This document shows, in pieces, positions 1-5,674 of a stretch of DNA of 5,714 nt (position 1 is the stretch's first letter; the number at the start of each line of letters is the position of its first letter). The stretch covers positions 1 through 5,714 of the forward strand of contig UQUO01000078.1 in the NCBI GenBank assembly GCA_900544295.1. Direction: 5' to 3'. Under the pieces are notes generated by a model. That model was not told where the DNA came from and searched no databases. It was given only the letters and a program-made list of their open reading frames with translations. This stretch comes from an uncultured Eubacteriales bacterium. Its GTDB lineage: Bacteria > Bacillota > Clostridia > Oscillospirales > Oscillospiraceae. The translations under genes and the position numbers were made by a program.

Positions 1-22
1 TTCTTTGGGCAAGACCAAAGAA
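1..22. repeat. Perfect inverted repeat, 8-bp arms with 6-nt loop
   Basis: TTCTTTGG at 1-8 is the exact reverse complement of CCAAAGAA at 15-22, separated by GCAAGA. It sits about 100 bp beyond the kinase stop codon. Read on the minus strand it could be the stem of a terminator for the response regulator-kinase operon, but the bases where a T-run would lie are outside the window. It could equally belong to an upstream gene or to a dispersed intergenic repeat. Confidence 0.55.
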
Positions 23-125
23 ATGGGGTGGAACAGCAGCACAAGGTAAAGCCAACCGCCAGCAAACCGGCGAGTTCCTCCACCCCCCACGTTTGCACAC
101 AGCCGCACAGCCCACCGCGCACACC
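1..125. other. Structured non-coding flank downstream of the histidine kinase
   Basis: No convincing gene lies here; the short plus-strand frames that begin here run antisense to the kinase. The stretch is rich in inverted repeats. TTCTTTGG (1-8) and CCAAAGAA (15-22) form a perfect 8-bp stem with a 6-nt loop. GGGGTGGAAC (25-34) can pair with GTTCC (74-78) plus ACCCC (82-86), leaving a 3-nt bulge. CGCC (57-60) can pair with GGCG (69-72). In the minus direction this is the 3' untranslated region of the kinase operon, so some of these hairpins may act in termination or mRNA stability. No T-run follows any of them inside the window, so I do not call a terminator. Confidence 0.5.
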
Positions 126-1886
126 TCACGCCACCGGCAACGTGACGTAAAAGCAAACCCCGCACTCGCAGTTCTCCACAGCGCAGCCGCCGCCATGTGC
201 CAGCGCCGCCGCGCGGACTATCGCCAGCCCCAGCCCCGTGCCGCCGCTCTCGCGGCTGCGCGACTTGTCGCCCCGGTAAAACGCCTCGAACAGCCGCGGC
301 AGATCCTCCTCTGCCACTAGCCCGCCGTCGTTGTAAACCGACAAAACAGCCTCTCCATCCTTGGCGCGCAGGCTTACACGTATCTCACCGCCGTCTGCAC
401 AGTGCCGCAAGGCGTTCGTAGCAAGGTTGCCCACGGCCTGCCTCAGCAGCTCGCGGTCGCCATCGACGCGCGCCTCCTGTAAATCCAGCTCAAGCTTCAG
501 CCCTCGCTGGGCCATCGTCAGCTCCAGAGGCCCCCAGACCTCGCGTATGAGCGCCGAGAGCTCCAGCGGCTCCTTTGCCACAGTCCCGCCTTCGAGCCGC
601 GAGAGCTCCAGCAGCCGCGCCACGAGCCGTGTCATGCGGTCGCTCTCGTCCAGCACGATGTCCAGATACTGCCCGCGCTTTTCGGCGTCTATGTCCTCGC
701 GCAGGGCTTCTGCGTGCGTGCGGAGCACGGCCAGAGGCGTTTTCAGCTCGTGCGCCGCCGCGCGCGTGAACTCCCGCTCGCGCTCCAGCTGCCCCGCCAA
801 ACGCTCCTGCGCGCCGTTGAAGGCCCGCGCCAAATCGTTCAGCTCCGTCACAGGCCCGTCCTCGGGACAGCGCCCGGCCTCCGCTCCGCGTGCGAGCTCC
901 TCCACCGGCCCCGTCACCTTCTTCGAGAGATACGCCGCCAGCCCCAGCGCCACCGCCGCCGTCAGCAGCAGCGTGCAGACGTAGATAAACGTCAGGCTGT
1001 CCACCGCCGCCCCGAAGATGTCCGTCTGAAAGGCCGCGATGCGCTGTGAGCCGTAGCTGCTGGAGCTGACCCGCACGCCGCCCGTCCCGACATAAGCGCC
1101 CTCAAGCATCTCCTGCGCCCTGCGGTAGTTTGCCAGCCTGCGCTCCATGTCGATGCGCCCGTCCGAGCCGTCGCTCCACTTCAGGGGCAGCAGCACGCTG
1201 CTTATCTGCATATACTTAAATTCAAGCGTCACAGTCTCCCCATCGCCCTGCGCCGCGGCCTCGAAGGAGTCCCTGACCTCGCCGTCCGGGCCGACTATCT
1301 CTATCTTCCGCACGTCCAGCGCGTGGCCTTCGAGCCGGAAGCCGCTGACTCGCGCCACGCAGCCGAGCATATCCTCCGCGCCCAGGGCGGTCTCGCCCTC
1401 CGTGTCGAGCACAAAGCTCGAACTCTCGCGTATGCCCATGAGCCACTTGGCAAAGGCCATCTGCCCCGCGTCGTCCAGCCCCTCGTCGAAGAAGAGGAAC
1501 CACGTCGGCTCGACGCCGAAGCCCTCCTCGCAGCCGTATCCCCAGGCGAGCTGGCTGCTGAACTCCTCGCCCGCCTCGTCCCGGATGAGGAAGGCCATGC
1601 CGCCCTCTGAGACGTCCGTGAGCGCCATGCTGTAGGTGCTGATGTTGTACCTTAGCAGGTTCCCGGCGTCCTCGGCGTGCCTGCCCTCAAGCTGCTCCTG
1701 ATACTGCGTCCACTTCGACGTGAGGGTCTCGCGCGTGTCGCTGACAGTCGTGCTGAGCCTCAGCTCCAGCTCGTCCTGTTCCGCGCCCGTGAGCAGGGCC
1801 ATGCAGCCCAGCCAGAGCAGCGCAAAGGCCAGCATGAGCGGCAGCGCGACCCGCCGCCGGAGCCTGCGCGGCTTTGCTCCCGCCAT
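126..1886 (-). CDS. Sensor histidine kinase, membrane-bound, HAMP + HisKA + HATPase
   Basis: This is the sensor of a two-component system: it autophosphorylates on histidine and passes the phosphate to the response regulator encoded just upstream. Numbered from the ATG at 1886 (586 residues), a basic N-terminus leads into a membrane helix at about 13-34. An extracytoplasmic region of about 260 residues follows, then a second helix at about 297-320 and a HAMP linker at about 321-370. The dimerisation motif HELKTP carries the phosphoacceptor His379. The catalytic domain shows the N-box GNLATNALRH (Asn491 probable Mg-ATP ligand), the G1 motif NDGG (519-522), the F-box FEAFYR and the G2 motif GGTGLGLAI (548-556). 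All key residues are present. A GTG at 1892 would add two residues and overlap the regulator stop codon, but AGGAGG at 1894-1899 lies 7 nt from the ATG and only 1 nt from the GTG, so ATG is preferred. The sensor region matches no family I recognise, so the signal is unknown. Confidence 0.93.
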   Translation of the reverse strand: MAGAKPRRLRRRVALPLMLAFALLWLGCMALLTGAEQDELELRLSTTVSDTRETLTSKWTQYQEQLEGRHAEDAGNLLRYNISTYSMALTDVSEGGMAFLIRDEAGEEFSSQLAWGYGCEEGFGVEPTWFLFFDEGLDDAGQMAFAKWLMGIRESSSFVLDTEGETALGAEDMLGCVARVSGFRLEGHALDVRKIEIVGPDGEVRDSFEAAAQGDGETVTLEFKYMQISSVLLPLKWSDGSDGRIDMERRLANYRRAQEMLEGAYVGTGGVRVSSSSYGSQRIAAFQTDIFGAAVDSLTFIYVCTLLLTAAVALGLAAYLSKKVTGPVEELARGAEAGRCPEDGPVTELNDLARAFNGAQERLAGQLEREREFTRAAAHELKTPLAVLRTHAEALREDIDAEKRGQYLDIVLDESDRMTRLVARLLELSRLEGGTVAKEPLELSALIREVWGPLELTMAQRGLKLELDLQEARVDGDRELLRQAVGNLATNALRHCADGGEIRVSLRAKDGEAVLSVYNDGGLVAEEDLPRLFEAFYRGDKSRSRESGGTGLGLAIVRAAALAHGGGCAVENCECGVCFYVTLPVA

Positions 1887-1888
1887 GT

Positions 1889-2551
1889 TCACACCTCCTC
1901 CAGCCTGTAGCCGGACTTGAAAACGGTCTTTATCTGCCCGCCCGCCCCGCCGAGCGCGGCGCGCAGGCTCCGTATCCGCGCGTCCACGGCCCTGTCGCCG
2001 CCCTCGAAGTCGAGGCCCCAGACCTTGTCCAGCAGCTGCTCCCGGCTGAGCGCGCGCCCCTTGCTGCGCATGAGGCAGTGCAGCAGCTCAAACTCCCTTG
2101 GCGCGAGCTTCACCGCCTCGCCCGAGACCGTGCATGCGCGCGCCGCGGCGTCGAGAGTTATCGCCCCGCAGACCATCGCGCCCGCCCCGGCCCCGCCGCG
2201 CCTTATGAGCGCCTCGGTCTTCGCCAGCAGGACGGCGAGGGAAAAGGGCTTTGTCACATAGTCGTCGCAGCCGAGCGCGTAGCCGCGCAGCACGTCCCGC
2301 TCCGAGCCGAGCGCCGTGAGAAAGAGTATCGGCACATCGTCAGAGCGCCTTACCGCCTCGCAGACTGCAAAGCCGTCCAGCCCCGGCATGAGTATGTCGA
2401 GCAGAATGGCGTCATAATCGTGGTCGCGCAGCAGGTCGAGCGCCTCCGCGCCGTCCCTGGCCAGGTCGCAGTCCAGGCCATGCCCGGTGAAATAGTCGCG
2501 CACGATGTCGCGCAGACGCTTTTCATCCTCCACAATGAGCACGCAGCTCAT
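1889..2551 (-). CDS. Two-component response regulator, OmpR/PhoB family
   Basis: This is a DNA-binding transcription factor activated by phosphotransfer from the kinase encoded immediately downstream. The 220-residue protein has the usual length and plan. The receiver domain (about 1-118) shows the acidic pair Glu8-Asp9, the phosphoacceptor Asp52 in LLDILMPGLDG, the switch Thr79 in FLTA and Lys101 in TKPF. The winged-helix effector domain (about 125-220) shows LAPREFELLHCL, SREQLLDKVWG, the recognition helix DRAVDARIRSLR and the wing hairpin TVFKSGYRLE. The frame is open to a start at 2584, adding eleven residues (MCYSWAKGGIY), but GGGAGGG at 2558-2564 sits 6 nt before the ATG at 2551, and receiver domains normally begin with a short strand such as MSCVLIVEDE, so 2551 is chosen. 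Only 2 bp separate its stop from the kinase ATG. It may act on its own promoter in the 2552-2677 gap, but this is not shown. Confidence 0.95.
   Translation of the reverse strand: MSCVLIVEDEKRLRDIVRDYFTGHGLDCDLARDGAEALDLLRDHDYDAILLDILMPGLDGFAVCEAVRRSDDVPILFLTALGSERDVLRGYALGCDDYVTKPFSLAVLLAKTEALIRRGGAGAGAMVCGAITLDAAARACTVSGEAVKLAPREFELLHCLMRSKGRALSREQLLDKVWGLDFEGGDRAVDARIRSLRAALGGAGGQIKTVFKSGYRLEEV
1894..1901 (-). promoter_or_regulatory. Ribosome binding site of the histidine kinase
   Basis: On the minus strand this reads GGAGGAGG. Its last G is 7 nt from the ATG at 1886, which decides the start against the GTG at 1892. The site lies inside the last codons of the response regulator, so the two genes are translationally close and probably co-expressed. 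Confidence 0.75.
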
Positions 2552-2557
2552 ATAAAT

Positions 2558-2564
2558 CCCTCCC
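2558..2564 (-). promoter_or_regulatory. Ribosome binding site of the response regulator
   Basis: On the minus strand this reads GGGAGGG, 6 nt before the ATG at 2551. It lies inside the reading frame that would begin at 2584, so it argues that the longer start is not used. Confidence 0.75.
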
Positions 2565-2572
2565 TTGGCCCA

Positions 2573-2581
2573 AGAATAGCA
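2573..2581 (-). promoter_or_regulatory. Possible extended -10 element for the two-component operon
   Basis: The minus strand reads TGCTATTCT, an extended -10 (TGN followed by TATTCT, four of six matches to TATAAT). No good -35 box is visible 16-18 bp upstream, as is tolerated in extended -10 promoters. The predicted leader would be only about 15 nt, placing the ribosome binding site almost at the 5' end. This is a weak call; activation by a regulator would explain the missing -35. Confidence 0.3.
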
Positions 2582-2614
2582 CACACATGTGTCGGAATTA
2601 TGACGGCAAAGCTG

Positions 2615-2643
2615 TTGACAGGCGTAAACGCAAGTGTTAAACT
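2615..2643 (+). promoter_or_regulatory. Sigma-A-type promoter of the repressor-M56 operon
   Basis: A perfect -35 TTGACA (2615-2620) is separated by 17 bp from the -10 TAAACT (2638-2643, four of six consensus bases). This predicts a transcript start near 2650 and a leader of roughly 28 nt before the ATG at 2678. The -10 is embedded in a palindrome, which suggests repression by occlusion. Confidence 0.75.
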
Positions 2644-2661
2644 GAGTTTACAAACGTAGAC
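2638..2661 (+). promoter_or_regulatory. Candidate operator, overlapping dyads at -10 and start site
   Basis: Two dyads overlap here. TAAACT-G-AGTTTA (2638-2650) is a perfect 6-bp inverted repeat around one central base and includes the -10 box. GTTTAC-AAAC-GTAGAC (2646-2661) has half-sites matching at five of six positions. Its core TACA-AA-CGTA differs by one base from the TACA-N2-TGTA core known for BlaI/MecI operators. Either position would block RNA polymerase, as expected for autorepression by the BlaI-family protein encoded next. Assignment to that protein is inference. Confidence 0.5.
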
Positions 2662-2664
2662 AAT

Positions 2665-2670
2665 GGAGGA
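2665..2670 (+). promoter_or_regulatory. Ribosome binding site deciding the repressor start
   Basis: GGAGGA ends 7 nt before the ATG at 2678. It lies inside the codons that would be read from an ATG at 2663, which has no comparable site of its own, so 2678 is the likelier start. Confidence 0.75.
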
Positions 2671-2677
2671 CACGACC

Positions 2678-3061
2678 ATGCCTGGGACCAATCTGACGGA
2701 CGCCGAGTGGAGCGTCATGGACGCACTGTGGGAGCGCGGGGAGCTGACGGGCCGCGAGGCGGCGGAGCTCATGCGGGAGCGCTGCGGCTGGAGCCGGAGC
2801 ACAGTGCTGACGCTGCTTGGCCGTATGGAGGCCAAGGGCGCGGTCGCGGCAGAGAGCGAGGGCGGCGTCAAGGTCTACCGCCCGCTCCTGAGCCGGGAGG
2901 ATGCCTCGCTGTGCGAGACCCGCAATTTCCTGGGCCGCGTCTACAAGGGCAGCGTCAGCCTGATGCTGAGCGCCCTGACGAAGAAGCAGGCGCTCTCGCA
3001 GCAGGAGATCGACGAGCTGTACGAGCTCCTGCGCGGTCTGGAGGCTGGTAACGATGCTTGA
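2678..3061 (+). CDS. BlaI/MecI/CopY-family transcriptional repressor
   Basis: This is a winged-helix repressor of the family that controls beta-lactamase, mecA and related envelope-response operons. It normally binds as a dimer and is inactivated by proteolysis when its partner M56 sensor fires. From the ATG at 2678 it has 127 residues, the usual family length. The N-terminal domain shows the hallmark LTDAEWSVMDALWERG (6-21), the recognition helix WSRSTVLTLLGRMEAKG (38-54) and a wing ending in VYRPLLSREDA. The C-terminal half (about 77-120) is helical and contains the NFLGRVYKGSVSLML and LSQQEIDELYELL segments typical of the dimerisation domain. An ATG at 2663 would add five residues but would bury the ribosome binding site. 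The gene overlaps the M56 gene by 8 bp, the standard arrangement for a repressor and its sensor-protease. Autoregulation is probable from the dyads at its promoter. Confidence 0.93.
   Translation: MPGTNLTDAEWSVMDALWERGELTGREAAELMRERCGWSRSTVLTLLGRMEAKGAVAAESEGGVKVYRPLLSREDASLCETRNFLGRVYKGSVSLMLSALTKKQALSQQEIDELYELLRGLEAGNDA
3040..3044 (+). promoter_or_regulatory. Ribosome binding site of the M56 peptidase gene
   Basis: GGAGG lies within the last codons of the repressor gene, 9 nt before the ATG at 3054. It supports that start and points to co-translation across the 8-bp overlap. Confidence 0.65.
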
Positions 3062-5255
3062 GTGGATAGCATCCTCCTGTGCGCTCATCCTCGCCGTGCT
3101 GCTGCTCCGGCGGCTCCTGCGCGGCCGGATAGGCCCCGGGCTGCAATACGCGCTTTGGCTGCTGGTACTGGTGCGGCTGCTGCTGCCGGTGAGCTTCGGC
3201 GCGGCGCGGGTCAGCGTCCAGAACCTCGTGCGGGACGCGGACGAGAGGGCGGCGTCACGGGTTGTGACTTATGTAAACCAAACCGCGCCCAACCCGGGCC
3301 CATTTGAGCCAGCCCCGGCCCAGAGCGTCCCGGCGCAGCCGCAGTATACGCAAAGCGCCGCCGCTCCGCAGCCGCAGCCGGAGGCACAGCTGACCGAGAC
3401 AGCGAGGCCGGTCACGCTGTTGGATATCCTGCGCTGTGCCTGGTACGCGGGCATGGCCGCCATGGCTCTGTGGCTCATAGCCACGAACCTGGCCTTTCGC
3501 GCGCGCCTGGCAAAGCGCGCCCGCCGAATCGAGTACCCCGGCTGCAAGCTGCCGCTGTACATAACGGAGGCGGTGGAGACGCCCTGCCTTTTCGGCGTCC
3601 TGCGCCCCGCCATATATATCACGCCCGAGGCGGCGTCGGAGCCAGTGACACTCGCGCACAGCGTCGAGCACGAGCTGACGCATTATCGCCACGGCGACCA
3701 CATCTGGGCGCTGCTTCGCTGCCTCTGCCTCGTCCTGCACGGGTATAACCCGCTGGTCTGGCTGGCCGCGGCCCTCTCGCGCCGGGACGCGGAGCTGGCC
3801 TGCGACGAGGCGACCATCCGTCGCCTGGGCGAGGCCGAGCGCGCCGCCTACGGCCGCACGCTCATCCGCATCAGCTGCGAGCGCCGCGCCACGCTCCTGC
3901 GCACGGCCACGACCATGAACTGTGGCAAACGCGGCCTGCGCGAGCGCATAGCCCTCATCGCCAAGCGCCCCAAGACCGCCGCCTACGCCCTAGTCATCCT
4001 CATCCTCGCCGCCGTCGCTGTCACCGGCTGCACCTTCACCGGCGCGCAGGCCGGGGAGCCGGACTTGGAGGGCTTCATAGCTGAAAACAGCGGCCTGACG
4101 GCAGGGGAGGGGCAATACCTCGCCGCGAGCTATGACCTGCTGTCCGAGGAAGACAGTACATATTATGTAAACTGCTGCATCACGGTGTTCGAGTTGGCAG
4201 AGGACAGGACCCTTGCCATGGCGGACAATGTGCTGACGCCCATGTCGCTGACGCTGAGGCGCTCCGGCGGCGACTGGACGCAGGAGACGTTCTGGATGCC
4301 GGAGGACGGCGACTATAACGATCCGGAGCTCGAAGAGAGGTTCCCACAGGCGGCACTGGAACGCCTGAGCGAGCTGCGCACCCGGAGCGGTCTTCCGCTG
4401 GCCATGCGCTGCTTTGAAAAGGCCGTGCCGGCCCTTGACGCCGATGTGGCGGCGGCGATAGAGCCGTACCTGTACGAGCTCGAGGAAAACGGCACGACCG
4501 TAGAGGACGCGAGCAGCACGCGCAACATGGCATACGACATGATAGCTTTCTACGGCAACTGTGCCGTGGAGTACATGCAGGAGCAGCTCAAACAGCCGGA
4601 CATCAGCGAAGAGCGCCGCCTGATACTCAACGAGGCCATCGCCTATATCGATATCCTGCGCGACCCGGAGCAGACGCCGCCGTGGTCCGACTTGTCCCTC
4701 GCGGAGCTCATGTCCACCATCACGGCGGAGGATATCAAATATATCGCCTGCGAAGTCACCGGCGCAGTAACGGCAGAGCAGCTGGCCCCGGCCCTTAACG
4801 CTGCGGCGGCAAACCAGACGGCGCTCGATGCGTCGAGCCAGGACACCTGGTACAGCCTGACGGCCTACCTCACTGACGGGAGATTGGAGCTCCGCGCGGG
4901 GTTGGAGGAGAACGCCGTATATGTGCGGTACGAGCGCAGCGCCGGACTTCGGGAAGCCGTATTCGAGGACAGCGAGCTCTACTGGCTGATACGTGACAGT
5001 TACAGTACTTCAACAAACATGGAGGAAGTCCGCTACGAAGAGTACCGCAGCGTCATCGAGGCCCGCGCGGAGAGCACCGTGCAGAGTGCCGAAAGATACG
5101 GCGGCGGCCCCGCCTTCACGGGTTACGAGCTGACCCTCTTCGAGCTAAAGGACAGCTTTGAGGGCTCTACCAGGGCCCCAACGAGGCCGCAGGGCGGGAG
5201 AACGCCAGGGCCGAGGTGCTCGCGGCCTTTTCCGAGCGCCTGCAGCCGCCCGTGA
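3054..5255 (+). CDS. M56-family (BlaR1/MecR1-like) membrane zinc peptidase, 3' end frameshifted
   Basis: This is the partner of the upstream repressor: in the BlaR1/MecR1 family an extracytoplasmic signal activates a cytoplasmic zinc protease that removes repression. Membrane helices lie at about 4-20 and 29-47. A Pro/Gln/Ala-rich extracytoplasmic loop spans about 49-120, with helix three at about 124-146. The basic cytoplasmic domain carries HELTH (206-210, zinc ligands His206 and His210, catalytic Glu207), a hydrophobic segment with NPLVW (232-236), and DAELACDEA (245-253), whose Glu247 is the probable third ligand. Helix four is at about 309-325 and ends in VTGC. A large ectodomain follows; its WMPEDGDYNDPELEERFP stretch (414-431) resembles the ectodomains of other Firmicutes M56 proteins. 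I see no SxxK, SxN or KTG penicillin-binding set in it. Charge distribution fits the BlaR1 topology. After SFEG (701-704) the frame yields a 29-residue Arg/Pro-rich tail and stops at 5255, while plausible sequence continues one frame back to 5614. The product as written is 733 residues; the intact form would be about 853. Confidence 0.9.
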   Translation: MLEWIASSCALILAVLLLRRLLRGRIGPGLQYALWLLVLVRLLLPVSFGAARVSVQNLVRDADERAASRVVTYVNQTAPNPGPFEPAPAQSVPAQPQYTQSAAAPQPQPEAQLTETARPVTLLDILRCAWYAGMAAMALWLIATNLAFRARLAKRARRIEYPGCKLPLYITEAVETPCLFGVLRPAIYITPEAASEPVTLAHSVEHELTHYRHGDHIWALLRCLCLVLHGYNPLVWLAAALSRRDAELACDEATIRRLGEAERAAYGRTLIRISCERRATLLRTATTMNCGKRGLRERIALIAKRPKTAAYALVILILAAVAVTGCTFTGAQAGEPDLEGFIAENSGLTAGEGQYLAASYDLLSEEDSTYYVNCCITVFELAEDRTLAMADNVLTPMSLTLRRSGGDWTQETFWMPEDGDYNDPELEERFPQAALERLSELRTRSGLPLAMRCFEKAVPALDADVAAAIEPYLYELEENGTTVEDASSTRNMAYDMIAFYGNCAVEYMQEQLKQPDISEERRLILNEAIAYIDILRDPEQTPPWSDLSLAELMSTITAEDIKYIACEVTGAVTAEQLAPALNAAAANQTALDASSQDTWYSLTAYLTDGRLELRAGLEENAVYVRYERSAGLREAVFEDSELYWLIRDSYSTSTNMEEVRYEEYRSVIEARAESTVQSAERYGGGPAFTGYELTLFELKDSFEGSTRAPTRPQGGRTPGPRCSRPFPSACSRP

Positions 5256-5614
5256 AGGTGCTCCCGGCGACGGACGAGCTGCTGGAGGGCTACGGCGAGC
5301 TGCCGGAGTACGGCGACAGCACGGCGGAATACGCAAAGCGGCTCCTGCTCCTGCCCGAGCAGACCCTGAGCGGCTTCAAATTCGTCCAGCTCACGCCCTC
5401 GTATACCGAGTTCTATATCACGAATGTGATATATGAGACCGAGGCTCTGACGCCCGACACGCCCATCATCATCTGGGCCACGTTCCCCGGCGACGCCCCG
5501 CAGTTCGGCCTCGTCTTCACGGACCCGTCCCTCACCGAGTGGCACCTGGGCCTGATGGAAAACTGGTCCACCGGCGGCATCGCCCTGAGCGACATGGGCA
5601 GCACAGGCGACTGA
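5162..5614 (+). pseudogene. Displaced 3' end of the M56 peptidase (ectodomain fragment)
   Basis: This frame, one base back from the main M56 frame, is open from the codon after a TGA at 5159 through to TGA at 5612-5614. It reads GLYQGPNEAAGREN, then LAAFSERLQPPVKVLPATDE and on to GIALSDMGSTGD, about 150 residues of ordinary, acidic, aromatic-containing protein, unlike the Arg/Pro-rich tail of the main frame. It joins the M56 sequence at DSFEG without loss, as expected if one G was lost from the run at 5162-5164. The first possible internal start is a GTG at 5216 without a convincing ribosome binding site, so independent translation is unlikely. The terminator begins 36 bp after its stop, which places the natural end of the gene here. 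The cause may be a real mutation or a base-call error. Confidence 0.75.
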
Positions 5615-5649
5615 GGGGCCGCTAAAGTGTCCGCGCCGCGGGAGCTGTG

Positions 5650-5674
5650 AAAACGCCCCGCTGGGGCGTTTTTT
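5650..5674 (+). terminator. Rho-independent terminator of the repressor-M56 operon
   Basis: AAAACGCCCC (5650-5659) pairs perfectly with GGGGCGTTTT (5663-5672) around a 3-nt loop GCT, and the run TTTTTT (5669-5674) follows the G+C part of the stem. It lies just after the stop at 5614. The A-run on the other arm would also provide T residues for minus-strand transcription, so it may act in both directions. Confidence 0.92.

Noticed and set aside
1..22. Rho-independent terminator for the kinase operon
   Set aside because: The stem is perfect, but it is A+T-rich in its outer part and the position of any T-run is outside the window, so only an inverted repeat is claimed.
361..984. Plus-strand open frame (207 codons) opposite the kinase catalytic part
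   Set aside because: It is a Ser/Arg/Ala-rich shadow of the kinase frame with no domain signal.
1874..2659. Long plus-strand open frame (261 codons) opposite the response regulator
   Set aside because: It is antisense to a gene with complete family motifs and reads as low-complexity Arg/Ala/Pro/His-rich sequence, the usual by-product of GC-rich coding DNA.
2648..3088. Minus-strand open frame (146 codons) opposite the repressor
   Set aside because: It is antisense to a clear BlaI-family gene, has no ribosome binding site that I can see and shows no recognisable motif.
5155..5170. Programmed ribosomal frameshift to join the two M56 frames
   Set aside because: The direction (-1) would fit, but no X-XXY-YYZ slippery heptamer or obvious stimulatory site is seen; a lost base is simpler.
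5369..5380. SGFK tetrad in the displaced M56 end, resembling the SxxK of penicillin-binding domains
   Set aside because: It lies close to the C-terminus, with no following SxN or KTG motif and no surrounding family similarity, so it is most likely chance.
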